The notes beneath the pieces are model-generated. The model was not told the origin of the DNA. It did no database searches and worked only from the letters and a program-made list of their open reading frames with translations. From JADKIH01 sp964486655 (GTDB taxonomy: Bacteria > Bacteroidota > Bacteroidia > AKYH767-A > 2013-40CM-41-45), in the NCBI GenBank assembly GCA_964486655.1, contig CAZAON010000258.1, positions 1 to 9,137 on the forward strand: DNA of 9,137 bases, given 5' to 3'. The translations under genes were made by a program, and so were the position numbers. Below, piece after piece: positions 1 through 5,841 of this stretch. How positions within the stretch are numbered: the first letter of the stretch is position 1; each line of letters begins with the position of its first letter.

Positions 1-250
1 GGTACATCATATAGAATTGCTATGAGGGAAAGTACATCAGCAGGTTACCTGAAAAATCAGTCGATTCTATAGAGTCATGATGAACCTTGATAGGAAATTG
101 CATTTTAAAATCATTATCAGCAATTTGAATAGATATTTCTAAGTTTATAGTATCATTAATTACTGTTTATGCAATAACTCGAAATTTTTCAATTTTACCA
201 TCATTCTTAATTCGAACTTCGAATCCCGGTTTAATACAAGCATTCTTTAA
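1..250. other. Gene-poor left end with possible decayed minus-strand coding remnant
   Basis: No intact gene is visible. The sequence is AT-rich. One minus-strand frame reads through most of it. From about 250 down to 170 it gives a segment including KPGFEVRIKNDGKIEKF, then an in-frame TAA (169-167), then 48 further open codons including NLEISIQIADNDFKMQFPIKV, ending at TAG (22-20). The alternating hydrophobic pattern looks like beta strands and could be the tail of a broken gene. I do not recognise the family, and an AT-rich stretch this short can stay open by chance. A near-palindrome (63-76) and a repeated GTACATCA (2-9 and 32-39) are the only other structures seen. Confidence 0.2.
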
Positions 251-328
251 TCCGTAATTCCTCAATCCTCAATCCTTAATCCTTAATCCTTAATCCTTAG
301 TCCATAATCCTTAATCCGTCATTCGTAA
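251..328. repeat. Heptanucleotide tandem array, unit TCCTTAA
   Basis: About eleven 7-nt units lie head to tail upstream of the atpB promoter, with one extra T after the first unit. The units read TCCGTAA, TCCTCAA (twice), TCCTTAA (three times), TCCTTAG, TCCATAA, TCCTTAA, TCCGTCA and TTCGTAA. The phase is exact from 259 to 328. No inverted partner (TTAAGGA units) is present in the window, unlike the two arrays further downstream. The array is not a CRISPR because there are no unique spacers. Its function is unknown; its resemblance to cyanobacterial 7-bp STRR repeats is in form only. Confidence 0.85.
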
Positions 329-354
329 TCAGAAATTGTTTGTCCCCCGCATCG

Positions 355-384
355 TTGTTCGTATTCCTCTAAATATTATCTTTG
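355..384 (+). promoter_or_regulatory. Bacteroidota-type promoter of the atp operon
   Basis: TATCTTTG at 377-384 matches the Bacteroidota -7 consensus TAnnTTTG exactly. A TTG at 355-357 lies 19 nt upstream and fits the -33 element, whose usual spacing is about 17-23 nt. Transcription would start near 390, leaving a leader of roughly 25 nt before the ATG at 415. This is a consensus match, not a measured start. It also argues against translation starting at the in-frame TTG at 382, which lies inside the -7 element. Confidence 0.65.
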
Positions 385-414
385 CGCTCTCAAAAAAAAT
401 TCGGGTCGAAAAAC

Positions 415-1566
415 ATGCTGCAAATTGTTAATAATCAGATACTTTCAAGCTTAAGAGCCGCTTTTTTAATCGGACTGGTTTTATGCTTTTCGGCGAACCT
501 TTTTGCGGAAGAAACGCATTCTGAAGGCGCAGAAAAGAAATTCAAAGCCGGTGACCTGATCGTCGAGCACGTGGCCGACAATCATTCCTGGCATATCATG
601 GGCGAGGGTCATAGCTCGGTTTCAATGCCTTTGCCGGTAATTTTATACAATAAGGAGCGCGGATTAACCTGTTTCAGCAGTTCGCATTTTCATCACGGCG
701 AAATGGCTCACAATGGTTACAGACTGGTCGGTTCAGAAGTACAGGCAGTAAATGAAATGGAAGATGTGGATGCCTCTCAAGCTACTGTTAATGAGGAACT
801 TACTGCAGGAACATACGATATTTCAATAACTAAAAACGTTGCAGCTCTTTTCGTCAGTCTGATCATCATGTTATGGATGTTTATTTCAGTAGCCCGTTCA
901 TATGGTCGTCGTAAAGGACAGGCTCCCAAGGGAATGCAGTCTTTACTTGAACCATTAATCATATTCGTTCGTGACGATATAGCCAAGGCCAGTATCGGAC
1001 CGAAATACATGAAATACCTGCCTTACCTCTTGACGGTATTCTTTTTTATCTGGATCAATAACCTTTTGGGGCTTATTCCAATTCTTCCTGGCGGAGCAAA
1101 CGTAACCGGAAATCTTGCAGTAACCGGAGCATTGGCAGTCATCACATTTATCATCACAACGATTTCGGCAAACAAGCATTACTGGAGACACGTCTTCGCA
1201 ATGCCGGGGGTTCCGATTCCTGTATTGATTATTCTTACTCCAATTGAAATATTGGGTGTATTCCTAAGACCATTCGTATTGATGATCCGACTCTTCGCGA
1301 ACATCACGGCAGGTCACATCATCGCCTTATCGTTCTTCTCGCTCATCTTTATCTTCGGAGAAATCAGCGCGGGAGTCGGTTTCGGTGTTTCAATCGTATC
1401 AGTCGCATTCGTCATCTTCATGACCATGCTCGAATTACTTGTCGCATTCCTCCAGGCATATGTATTCACTCTTCTTTCTGCTATCTATTTCGGCGCAGCA
1501 CTCGAAGAACATGAGCATCATCATGAGAGTGAGAATGATCATGTGCATGAAGCAGCTATTGTTTAA
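415..1566 (+). CDS. atpB: F1Fo ATP synthase subunit a
   Basis: Membrane subunit a forms the two proton half-channels against the c-ring. The protein has 383 residues from ATG 415. This start gives a good signal peptide (hydrophobic residues 15-29, likely cut after ANLFA at 31) and lies just downstream of the promoter. Residues 32-140 are a His-rich periplasmic domain (VEHVADNHSWHI, PLPVILY), a long N-terminus typical of Bacteroidota AtpB. About six membrane segments follow (142-360). The essential stator arginine is R292 in RLFANITAGH. H301 and E340 occupy the positions of E. coli E219 and H245, the swapped arrangement common outside enterobacteria, and Q347 matches E. coli Q252. The C-terminus is His/Glu-rich (EEHEHHHESENDHVHE). 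It is the first gene of the operon and lies 29 bp before atpE. Confidence 0.97.
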   Translation: MLQIVNNQILSSLRAAFLIGLVLCFSANLFAEETHSEGAEKKFKAGDLIVEHVADNHSWHIMGEGHSSVSMPLPVILYNKERGLTCFSSSHFHHGEMAHNGYRLVGSEVQAVNEMEDVDASQATVNEELTAGTYDISITKNVAALFVSLIIMLWMFISVARSYGRRKGQAPKGMQSLLEPLIIFVRDDIAKASIGPKYMKYLPYLLTVFFFIWINNLLGLIPILPGGANVTGNLAVTGALAVITFIITTISANKHYWRHVFAMPGVPIPVLIILTPIEILGVFLRPFVLMIRLFANITAGHIIALSFFSLIFIFGEISAGVGFGVSIVSVAFVIFMTMLELLVAFLQAYVFTLLSAIYFGAALEEHEHHHESENDHVHEAAIV

Positions 1567-1595
1567 ATCAGTTTAACCCTTATAAATTCAATTCT

Positions 1596-1853
1596 ATGTT
1601 AAGTTCAATTCTTCTTCAGGAAGTAGCCGGTAACCTCGGAATAGGTTATGGTATTGCTGCTCTCGGAGCTGGTATGGCTGCGGTTGGTGCCGGTGTCGGT
1701 ATCGGTCGTATCGGTGGTTCCGCATTGGAAGCCATAGCCCGTCAGCCTGAGTCACTCGGTGATATCCGTGCTAACATGATCCTTACTGCCGCTCTCGTCG
1801 AAGGTGCTGCCTTCTTCGCGATGGTTGTAGGTCTTCTTGTGGTATTCAAGTAA
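1596..1853 (+). CDS. atpE: F1Fo ATP synthase subunit c (proteolipid)
   Basis: This 85-residue hairpin of two membrane helices oligomerises into the rotor ring. Helix 1 carries the glycine-rich packing motif GAGVGIG (31-37). The polar loop is ARQPE (48-52), which contacts gamma and epsilon. The ion-binding carboxylate in helix 2 is E69 (LVEGAAFF). The residues after it are G-A, not the S-T pair of Na+-coupled rings such as Ilyobacter, and helix 1 has no glutamine at the Na+ ligand position, so proton coupling is inferred. Before the ATG there is an AT-rich stretch and no Shine-Dalgarno. A strong hairpin begins 7 bp after the stop codon, so this gene may be transcribed or stabilised at a higher level than the genes downstream, fitting its multi-copy role. 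Confidence 0.98.
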   Translation: MLSSILLQEVAGNLGIGYGIAALGAGMAAVGAGVGIGRIGGSALEAIARQPESLGDIRANMILTAALVEGAAFFAMVVGLLVVFK

Positions 1854-1860
1854 GAAAATG

Positions 1861-1895
1861 ATGAAACGGTCCGACGGTTGGTCGGATCGTTTCAT
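1861..1895 (+). promoter_or_regulatory. Strong intercistronic hairpin between atpE and atpF
   Basis: The arms 1861-1875 and 1881-1895 pair over 15 bp (14 Watson-Crick pairs plus one G-U at 1869/1887) around the 5-nt loop GGTTG. The core TCCGAC/GTCGGA is GC-rich, and the outer part is ATGAAACG/CGTTTCAT. It is followed by TCTTTAACAG, a poor U-tract, so it resembles an attenuator, RNA-processing site or 3' stabiliser more than a full intrinsic terminator. Its position right after the c-subunit gene suggests a role in subunit stoichiometry. That role is an inference. Confidence 0.75.
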
Positions 1896-1934
1896 TCTTT
1901 AACAGTAGAAAAAAAACGAACAAACAATCATCAA

Positions 1935-2429
1935 ATGGAACTCATAAAACCCGGTTTTGGTCTTATCTTCTGGATGTTCATCTCTTTCATTTCAGTATTA
2001 CTGATTTTGAAAAAGTTTGCATGGCCTATCATTCTTAAGTCACTCAAAGAAAGAGAAGAATCTATCGCAAATGCGCTGAATGCGGCCGCAAAAGCGAAAG
2101 AGGAAATGGCAGCTCTTAAAGCAGATAATGAAAAACTTATCATGCAGGCCCGTGCAGAGCGCGATCAGCTTTTAAAAGAAGCCCGCGATACCCGCGATAC
2201 AATTGTAGCCGAAGCAAAGAATAAAGCACAGGCCGAAGCGAACAAAATTATGGCCGCTGCACGTGAGTCAATCAACAACGATAAAAATGCTGCAATCACT
2301 GAGTTGAAAAACCAGGTTGCATCAATGTCTATCGAAATCGCCGAAAAAATTCTTCGTCACGAATTAAGCAATGACGAAAAACAAAAGGCTTTGATGGATG
2401 GTTTAATAAAAGACATTTCGCTTAACTAA
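1935..2429 (+). CDS. atpF: F1Fo ATP synthase subunit b (peripheral stalk)
   Basis: Two copies of this subunit link Fo to the head and stop the alpha/beta hexamer from rotating. The protein has 164 residues with the usual architecture: one N-terminal membrane helix (about 6-27, GFGLIFWMFISFISVLLIL), then KKFAWP, then a long charged Ala/Glu/Lys-rich helix (about 35-145) that would dimerise, and a C-terminal delta-binding segment (EIAEKILRHELS). ATG 1935 is chosen because it places MELIKPGFG directly before the membrane helix. A TTG in frame at 1878 would fall in the loop of the preceding hairpin and add a 19-residue polar leader unlike the family. The start region is A-rich (ATCATCAAATG). It lies 15 bp before atpH. 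Confidence 0.96.
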   Translation: MELIKPGFGLIFWMFISFISVLLILKKFAWPIILKSLKEREESIANALNAAAKAKEEMAALKADNEKLIMQARAERDQLLKEARDTRDTIVAEAKNKAQAEANKIMAAARESINNDKNAAITELKNQVASMSIEIAEKILRHELSNDEKQKALMDGLIKDISLN

Positions 2430-2444
2430 TAATTACAACCTACA

Positions 2445-3002
2445 ATGGCTGATACAAAAGTTGCCAAGCGATATGCAAAGTCTCTCATCGATCTCTCAAA
2501 CGAGCAGAAGGTGATGGATGCCGTAAACAACGACATGAAATTGTTCGTCGATGTTTGCAAAAATAACCGTGACTTTACCATGCTGCTTTCTAATCCGATC
2601 ATCGACTCTTCTAAAAAACTCAAGATTATTACAGGAGTTTTTGCTGATAAGGTGAATAAGATGACAATGTCCTTCTTTACAATCGTTGTGAAAAAAGGCC
2701 GTGAAAGCTACCTGTATGATATCGCTAAAGCATTTCTTTCACAATACAAAGTGTTAAAAGGAATTCAGACAGCCGAAGTTGTATCTGCTGTCGGACTTGA
2801 TGATACTCTTCGCAAGAAAATCTATGATCTCGTTCGCAAAGGATCTAACTCGGAAGTTGAATTGATCGAGAGAGTTGACAAGGCTCTCATCGGAGGATTC
2901 ATTCTTCGTCTCGACGATAAACAATATGATGCAAGTGTTGCTTCTGATATCAGGAAACTGGCACAGTCGTTCACTTCAAATCCGTATATTAAAAAGAATT
3001 AA
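2445..3002 (+). CDS. atpH: F1Fo ATP synthase subunit delta
   Basis: The delta subunit (OSCP homologue) caps the F1 head and holds the b-dimer. The protein has 185 residues, close to the usual length. The N-terminal helical domain (about 5-105) starts with the typical VAKRYAKSLIDLS and contains NPIIDSSKKLKII and FFTIVVKKGRE. The C-terminal domain carries the delta signature region near 138-157 (VELIERVDKALIGGFILRLD), which fits the PROSITE-type pattern except for aspartate at the last position. Translation starts at ATG 2445, with A/C-rich sequence before it. A 125-bp gap with a short repeat and a small hairpin separates it from atpA. Confidence 0.95.
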   Translation: MADTKVAKRYAKSLIDLSNEQKVMDAVNNDMKLFVDVCKNNRDFTMLLSNPIIDSSKKLKIITGVFADKVNKMTMSFFTIVVKKGRESYLYDIAKAFLSQYKVLKGIQTAEVVSAVGLDDTLRKKIYDLVRKGSNSEVELIERVDKALIGGFILRLDDKQYDASVASDIRKLAQSFTSNPYIKKN

Positions 3003-3048
3003 AAATTAAGGGTGTTCTCCAATTGTGAACGAATTCGATTCAGGGCCT

Positions 3049-3075
3049 AAAACCCGAACCCGAAACCCGCAACTG
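3049..3075. repeat. Short 6/7-nt array of AAACCCG units in the atpH-atpA gap
   Basis: CCCG recurs at 3053, 3059 and 3066 within units AAACCCG, AACCCG, AAACCCG and a decayed CAACTG. It is shorter and less regular than the other arrays (one unit has lost a base), but it sits in the same kind of place, an intergenic gap of the atp operon. The composition is unlike the flanking AT-rich sequence. No inverted partner is present. Confidence 0.55.
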
Positions 3076-3093
3076 AAAATTAAAACCAACAAC

Positions 3094-3108
3094 GGTGCGT
3101 TTTGCACC
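3094..3108 (+). promoter_or_regulatory. Small hairpin upstream of atpA
   Basis: GGTGC (3094-3098) and GCACC (3104-3108) form a perfect 5-bp stem with loop GTTTT, 19 nt before the atpA ATG. The flanks are A-rich and unstructured. It could shape the leader around the start codon or be incidental. Five base pairs are little evidence. Confidence 0.3.
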
Positions 3109-3127
3109 ACACTAACAAAGAACAACA

Positions 3128-4705
3128 ATGGCAGAAGTAAAACCAGATGAAGTATCAGCCATCCTGCGCCAGCAGCTGGCCGGCTTTAAAACAGAGAAAG
3201 AACTTGAAGAAGTTGGAACTGTTTTACAAGTTGGAGATGGTATCGCCCGTATTTACGGACTGAATAATGTTCAGTCAGGTGAATTGATCGAATTCGAAAA
3301 CGGATTACAGGGAATCGTACTTAACCTCGAAGAGGATAACGTTGGCGCCGTGTTACTCGGACAGAGTTCTGCGATCAAAGAAGGCGATGTGGTTAAACGT
3401 ACCGGTAAAATCGGTTCAATCAATTGTGGCGAAGGAATGCTCGGCCGTGTAGTTGACACTCTTGGTCAGCCTATCGACGGAAAAGGTCCTCTGGCCGGCA
3501 AACTTTATGAAATGCCACTCGAGCGTCGTGCTCCCGGTGTAATTTTCAGACAGCCTGTGACTGAACCATTGCAAACAGGTATCAAAGCGATTGACGCGAT
3601 GATTCCTATCGGCCGTGGTCAGCGTGAGTTGATCATCGGAGACCGTCAGACCGGTAAAACTGCCGTTGCAATTGATACTATCATCAATCAGAAAGAATTT
3701 TATGATAAAGGTGAACCGGTATTTTGCATCTATGTTGCCGTTGGTCAGAAAGGTTCAACCGTTGCACAGATTGTTAAAACATTAACTGAAGCAGGCGCGA
3801 TGCCTTATACGGTAATCGTTGCTGCACCGGCATCAACTCCTGCACCAATGCAGTTCTTCGCTCCTATGGCGGGTGCATCGATTGGTGAATTCTTCCGCGA
3901 TACAGGTCGTCCGGCTCTGATCGTTTATGATGATCTTTCAAAACAGGCCGTTGCTTACCGCGAGGTATCACTACTTCTTCGCCGACCTCCTGGACGTGAA
4001 GCTTATCCGGGTGACGTATTCTATCTTCACTCCCGTTTGCTCGAGCGTGCCGCGAAAATCATCAACTCCGATGAAATCGCACGTACGATGAATGACCTTC
4101 CTGATTCAATCAAAGGGATGGTAAAAGGCGGCGGATCATTAACCGCATTACCGATCATCGAAACTCAGGCAGGTGACGTTTCAGCATATATTCCGACGAA
4201 TGTGATTTCGATCACCGACGGACAGATATTCCTTGAGGCAAACCTCTTCAATGCAGGTGTTCGTCCCGCTATCAACGTAGGTATTTCCGTATCTCGTGTA
4301 GGTGGAAACGCGCAGATTAAGTCAATGAAGAAAATTGCCGGTACGTTAAAGCTTGACCAGGCTCAGTATCGCGAGCTTGAAGCGTTCTCCAAGTTCGGTT
4401 CTGATCTCGATGCTTCAACAAAGGCTACGCTTGATAAAGGTGCGCGTAACGTTGAAATCCTGAAACAGCTTCAGTACTCTCCGCTCACAGTTGAAAAGCA
4501 AATTGCAATCATCTATTGCGGAACGAAAGGATTACTTCGTGATGTACCTATCAACAGAGTGAAAGAATTCGAAACAGAATATCTTTCATTACTCGAAGCT
4601 CAAAATCGTCCGACTCTCGATGCTCTTAAGAAAGGTTTAATTGATGAATCAGTAACATCTGTACTTGAGAAAGTGGCGTCTGAACTAACACCGAAATACA
4701 AATAA
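3128..4705 (+). CDS. atpA: F1Fo ATP synthase subunit alpha
   Basis: Non-catalytic nucleotide-binding subunit of the F1 hexamer, 525 residues and full length. The N-terminal beta-barrel spans about 25-95 (VGDGIARIYGL, SGELIEFENG). The nucleotide-binding domain has Walker A GDRQTGKT (171-178) and Walker B ALIVYDD (263-269). The family signature PAINVGISVS (380-389) is followed by R390 in SVSRVGG, the arginine finger reaching into the neighbouring beta catalytic site. The helical C-terminal domain runs from about 395 to the end. The start MAEVKPDEVSAILRQQL is the usual Bacteroidota N-terminus that docks to delta, and the ATG is preceded by AAAGAACAACA with no Shine-Dalgarno. The catalytic beta gene is absent from the window and must lie elsewhere. 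Confidence 0.98.
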   Translation: MAEVKPDEVSAILRQQLAGFKTEKELEEVGTVLQVGDGIARIYGLNNVQSGELIEFENGLQGIVLNLEEDNVGAVLLGQSSAIKEGDVVKRTGKIGSINCGEGMLGRVVDTLGQPIDGKGPLAGKLYEMPLERRAPGVIFRQPVTEPLQTGIKAIDAMIPIGRGQRELIIGDRQTGKTAVAIDTIINQKEFYDKGEPVFCIYVAVGQKGSTVAQIVKTLTEAGAMPYTVIVAAPASTPAPMQFFAPMAGASIGEFFRDTGRPALIVYDDLSKQAVAYREVSLLLRRPPGREAYPGDVFYLHSRLLERAAKIINSDEIARTMNDLPDSIKGMVKGGGSLTALPIIETQAGDVSAYIPTNVISITDGQIFLEANLFNAGVRPAINVGISVSRVGGNAQIKSMKKIAGTLKLDQAQYRELEAFSKFGSDLDASTKATLDKGARNVEILKQLQYSPLTVEKQIAIIYCGTKGLLRDVPINRVKEFETEYLSLLEAQNRPTLDALKKGLIDESVTSVLEKVASELTPKYK

Positions 4706-4708
4706 GGC

Positions 4709-4780
4709 TTTAGGATAAAGGACAAAGGACAAAGGTTAATACCTGTCCTTTGTCCTTTGTCCTCATTCCTTTGTCCTAAA
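4709..4780. repeat. Heptamer inverted repeat filling the atpA-atpG gap
   Basis: The left arm (4709-4735) is TTT, then AGGATAA, AGGACAA, AGGACAA and AGG. The right arm (4746-4780) is TCCTTTG, TCCTTTG, TCCTCAT, TCCTTTG and TCCTAAA. Bases 4719-4735 and 4747-4763 are perfect 17-bp complements around an 11-nt loop. The outer ends (TTTAGG at 4709 and CCTAAA at 4775) also match, with one extra heptamer in the right arm left to bulge. It covers nearly all of the 80-bp gap and ends 5 nt before the atpG ATG, so the RNA could form a long hairpin against the start codon. There is no U-tract. Its effect is unknown. Confidence 0.9.
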
Positions 4781-4785
4781 TAAAA

Positions 4786-5664
4786 ATGGCAAACTTAAAA
4801 GAAGTCCGTAACCGAATCTCATCGGTCATATCAACGCAGCAGATCACCAAGGCGATGAAAATGGTGAGCGCGGCAAAACTTAAGAGAGCACAGGATGCTA
4901 TTACAACCATGCGTCCCTATGCTTCTAAGTTGAGGGAAATTATGGATAATATTTCCGGATCACTTGATAACAGTGCCGGCGGTCAGTTTGCTGCGGTTCG
5001 CCCCGCAAATAAAATTCTGATAGTTGCTATCAATTCAAACCGCGGATTGTGCGGGGCATTTAACGCAAACATCAGTCGTACTGTCAGCCGTTTGATGCGC
5101 GAGAAATATGCCGCGCAAACAAAGAGCGGCAATTTAAAAGTGCTTGCAATTGGAAAAAAGGCAAGTGATTTTTTCGGCAAGATGAAAAGTAACTTCGCGG
5201 GTCAGCATAATGATATTTATTCTCAGTTAACTTTCGATAACGTTTCAAAAATTGCCGAAAGTATTATGACTCAATTCGCCGCCGGAGATTATGACCGCGT
5301 TGAAATTGTTTATAATCAGTTTAAAAATGCAGCCGTTCAAAATGTTCAGATCGAACAATTATTACCCCTTATGCCGGCTGAGAGTCAAAAATCCAAAGTC
5401 GTTAACGATTACATTTTCGAACCTCAAAAAGAGGAATTAGTACAGCAGCTTATCCCAAAAGCGATCAAGGTTCAGCTTTATAAAGCGATTCTCGACTCAC
5501 ATGCGTCTGAGCACGGAGCGCGAATGACTGCCATGAGTAAAGCAACGGATAATGCCGGTGATTTGTTAAGAGACCTTAAATTATCGTACAATAAGGCCCG
5601 TCAGGCCGCAATTACAGGAGAAATTCTTGAAATTGTGGCAGGTGCAGAGGCTTTGAATGGTTGA
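4786..5664 (+). CDS. atpG: F1Fo ATP synthase subunit gamma
   Basis: Central shaft that couples c-ring rotation to catalysis, 292 residues and full length. The N-terminal coiled-coil helix (about 1-60) has the conserved VRNRISSVISTQQITKAMKM and VSAAKLKRAQ. The middle Rossmann-like domain includes INSNRGLCGAFNAN (about 83-96). The C-terminal coiled-coil helix (about 235-290) has SEHGARMTAMSKATDNA and ends in ITGEILEIVAGAEA, which fits the gamma signature. It starts at ATG 4786, only 5 nt after the heptamer inverted repeat, so translation could be sensitive to that structure. It is the last atp gene here. Its stop codon is followed within 3 nt by another heptamer arm and not by a recognisable terminator. 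Confidence 0.97.
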   Translation: MANLKEVRNRISSVISTQQITKAMKMVSAAKLKRAQDAITTMRPYASKLREIMDNISGSLDNSAGGQFAAVRPANKILIVAINSNRGLCGAFNANISRTVSRLMREKYAAQTKSGNLKVLAIGKKASDFFGKMKSNFAGQHNDIYSQLTFDNVSKIAESIMTQFAAGDYDRVEIVYNQFKNAAVQNVQIEQLLPLMPAESQKSKVVNDYIFEPQKEELVQQLIPKAIKVQLYKAILDSHASEHGARMTAMSKATDNAGDLLRDLKLSYNKARQAAITGEILEIVAGAEALNG

Positions 5665-5666
5665 TA

Positions 5667-5697
5667 AGTCCTGAGTCGTTGGTCTTGTGTCTTTAGA
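5667..5697. repeat. Left heptamer arm after atpG (AGTCCTG-type units)
   Basis: Consecutive 7-nt units AGTCCTG, AGTCGTT, GGTCTTG and TGTCTTT start 2 nt after the atpG stop. Read as the opposite strand, 5668-5697 matches the array at 5807-5836 at 25 of 30 bases (counted by eye), so the two are imperfect inverted arms 109 nt apart. A further decayed GTCTC lies at 5704-5708. Confidence 0.75.
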
Positions 5698-5739
5698 ACC
5701 GATGTCTCAAGGGAAAGGAAGCTAGAAATATTTAGAGGT

Positions 5740-5769
5740 TTTGCTATTTCTTTATTATTTCTATTTTTA
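5740..5769 (+). promoter_or_regulatory. Candidate promoter of the MarC-family gene
   Basis: TTTG at 5740-5743 and TATTTTTA at 5762-5769 are spaced by 18 nt and fit the -33 / TAnnTTTG -7 pattern, with the last -7 base A in place of G. It lies in the AT-rich loop between two inverted heptamer arms. A 6-bp hairpin TCAATT-CTA-AATTGA (5772-5786) follows directly. In so AT-rich a region a match of this quality can occur by chance. Confidence 0.4.
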
Positions 5770-5806
5770 GGTCAATTCTAAATTGATTCAGTACTTAGCA
5801 ATGAGT

Positions 5807-5841
5807 ACTCAAGACTCAAGACTAACGACTCATGACTATGA
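5807..5841. repeat. Right heptamer arm overlapping the MarC-family start
   Basis: Five exact-period 7-nt units: ACTCAAG, ACTCAAG, ACTAACG, ACTCATG and ACTATGA. The last two contain the two candidate start codons (ATG 5832 and ATG 5838), so the repeat runs into the coding region. Bases 5807-5836 are the imperfect complement of 5668-5697 after atpG. Confidence 0.85.

Noticed and set aside
251..328. CRISPR array
   Set aside because: The units are 7 nt and contiguous, with no spacers and no cas genes nearby.
777..1191. Two overlapping minus-strand frames inside atpB
   Set aside because: They lie wholly opposite a well-conserved gene and have no independent domains or start signals.
1596..1853. 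Na+-coupled c-ring
   Set aside because: E69 is followed by G-A and not S-T, and helix 1 lacks the glutamine ligand, so the sequence points to protons.
1878..1934. Upstream TTG start for atpF
   Set aside because: The TTG is in the loop of a hairpin and would add a polar leader before the N-terminal membrane helix. ATG 1935 fits the family.
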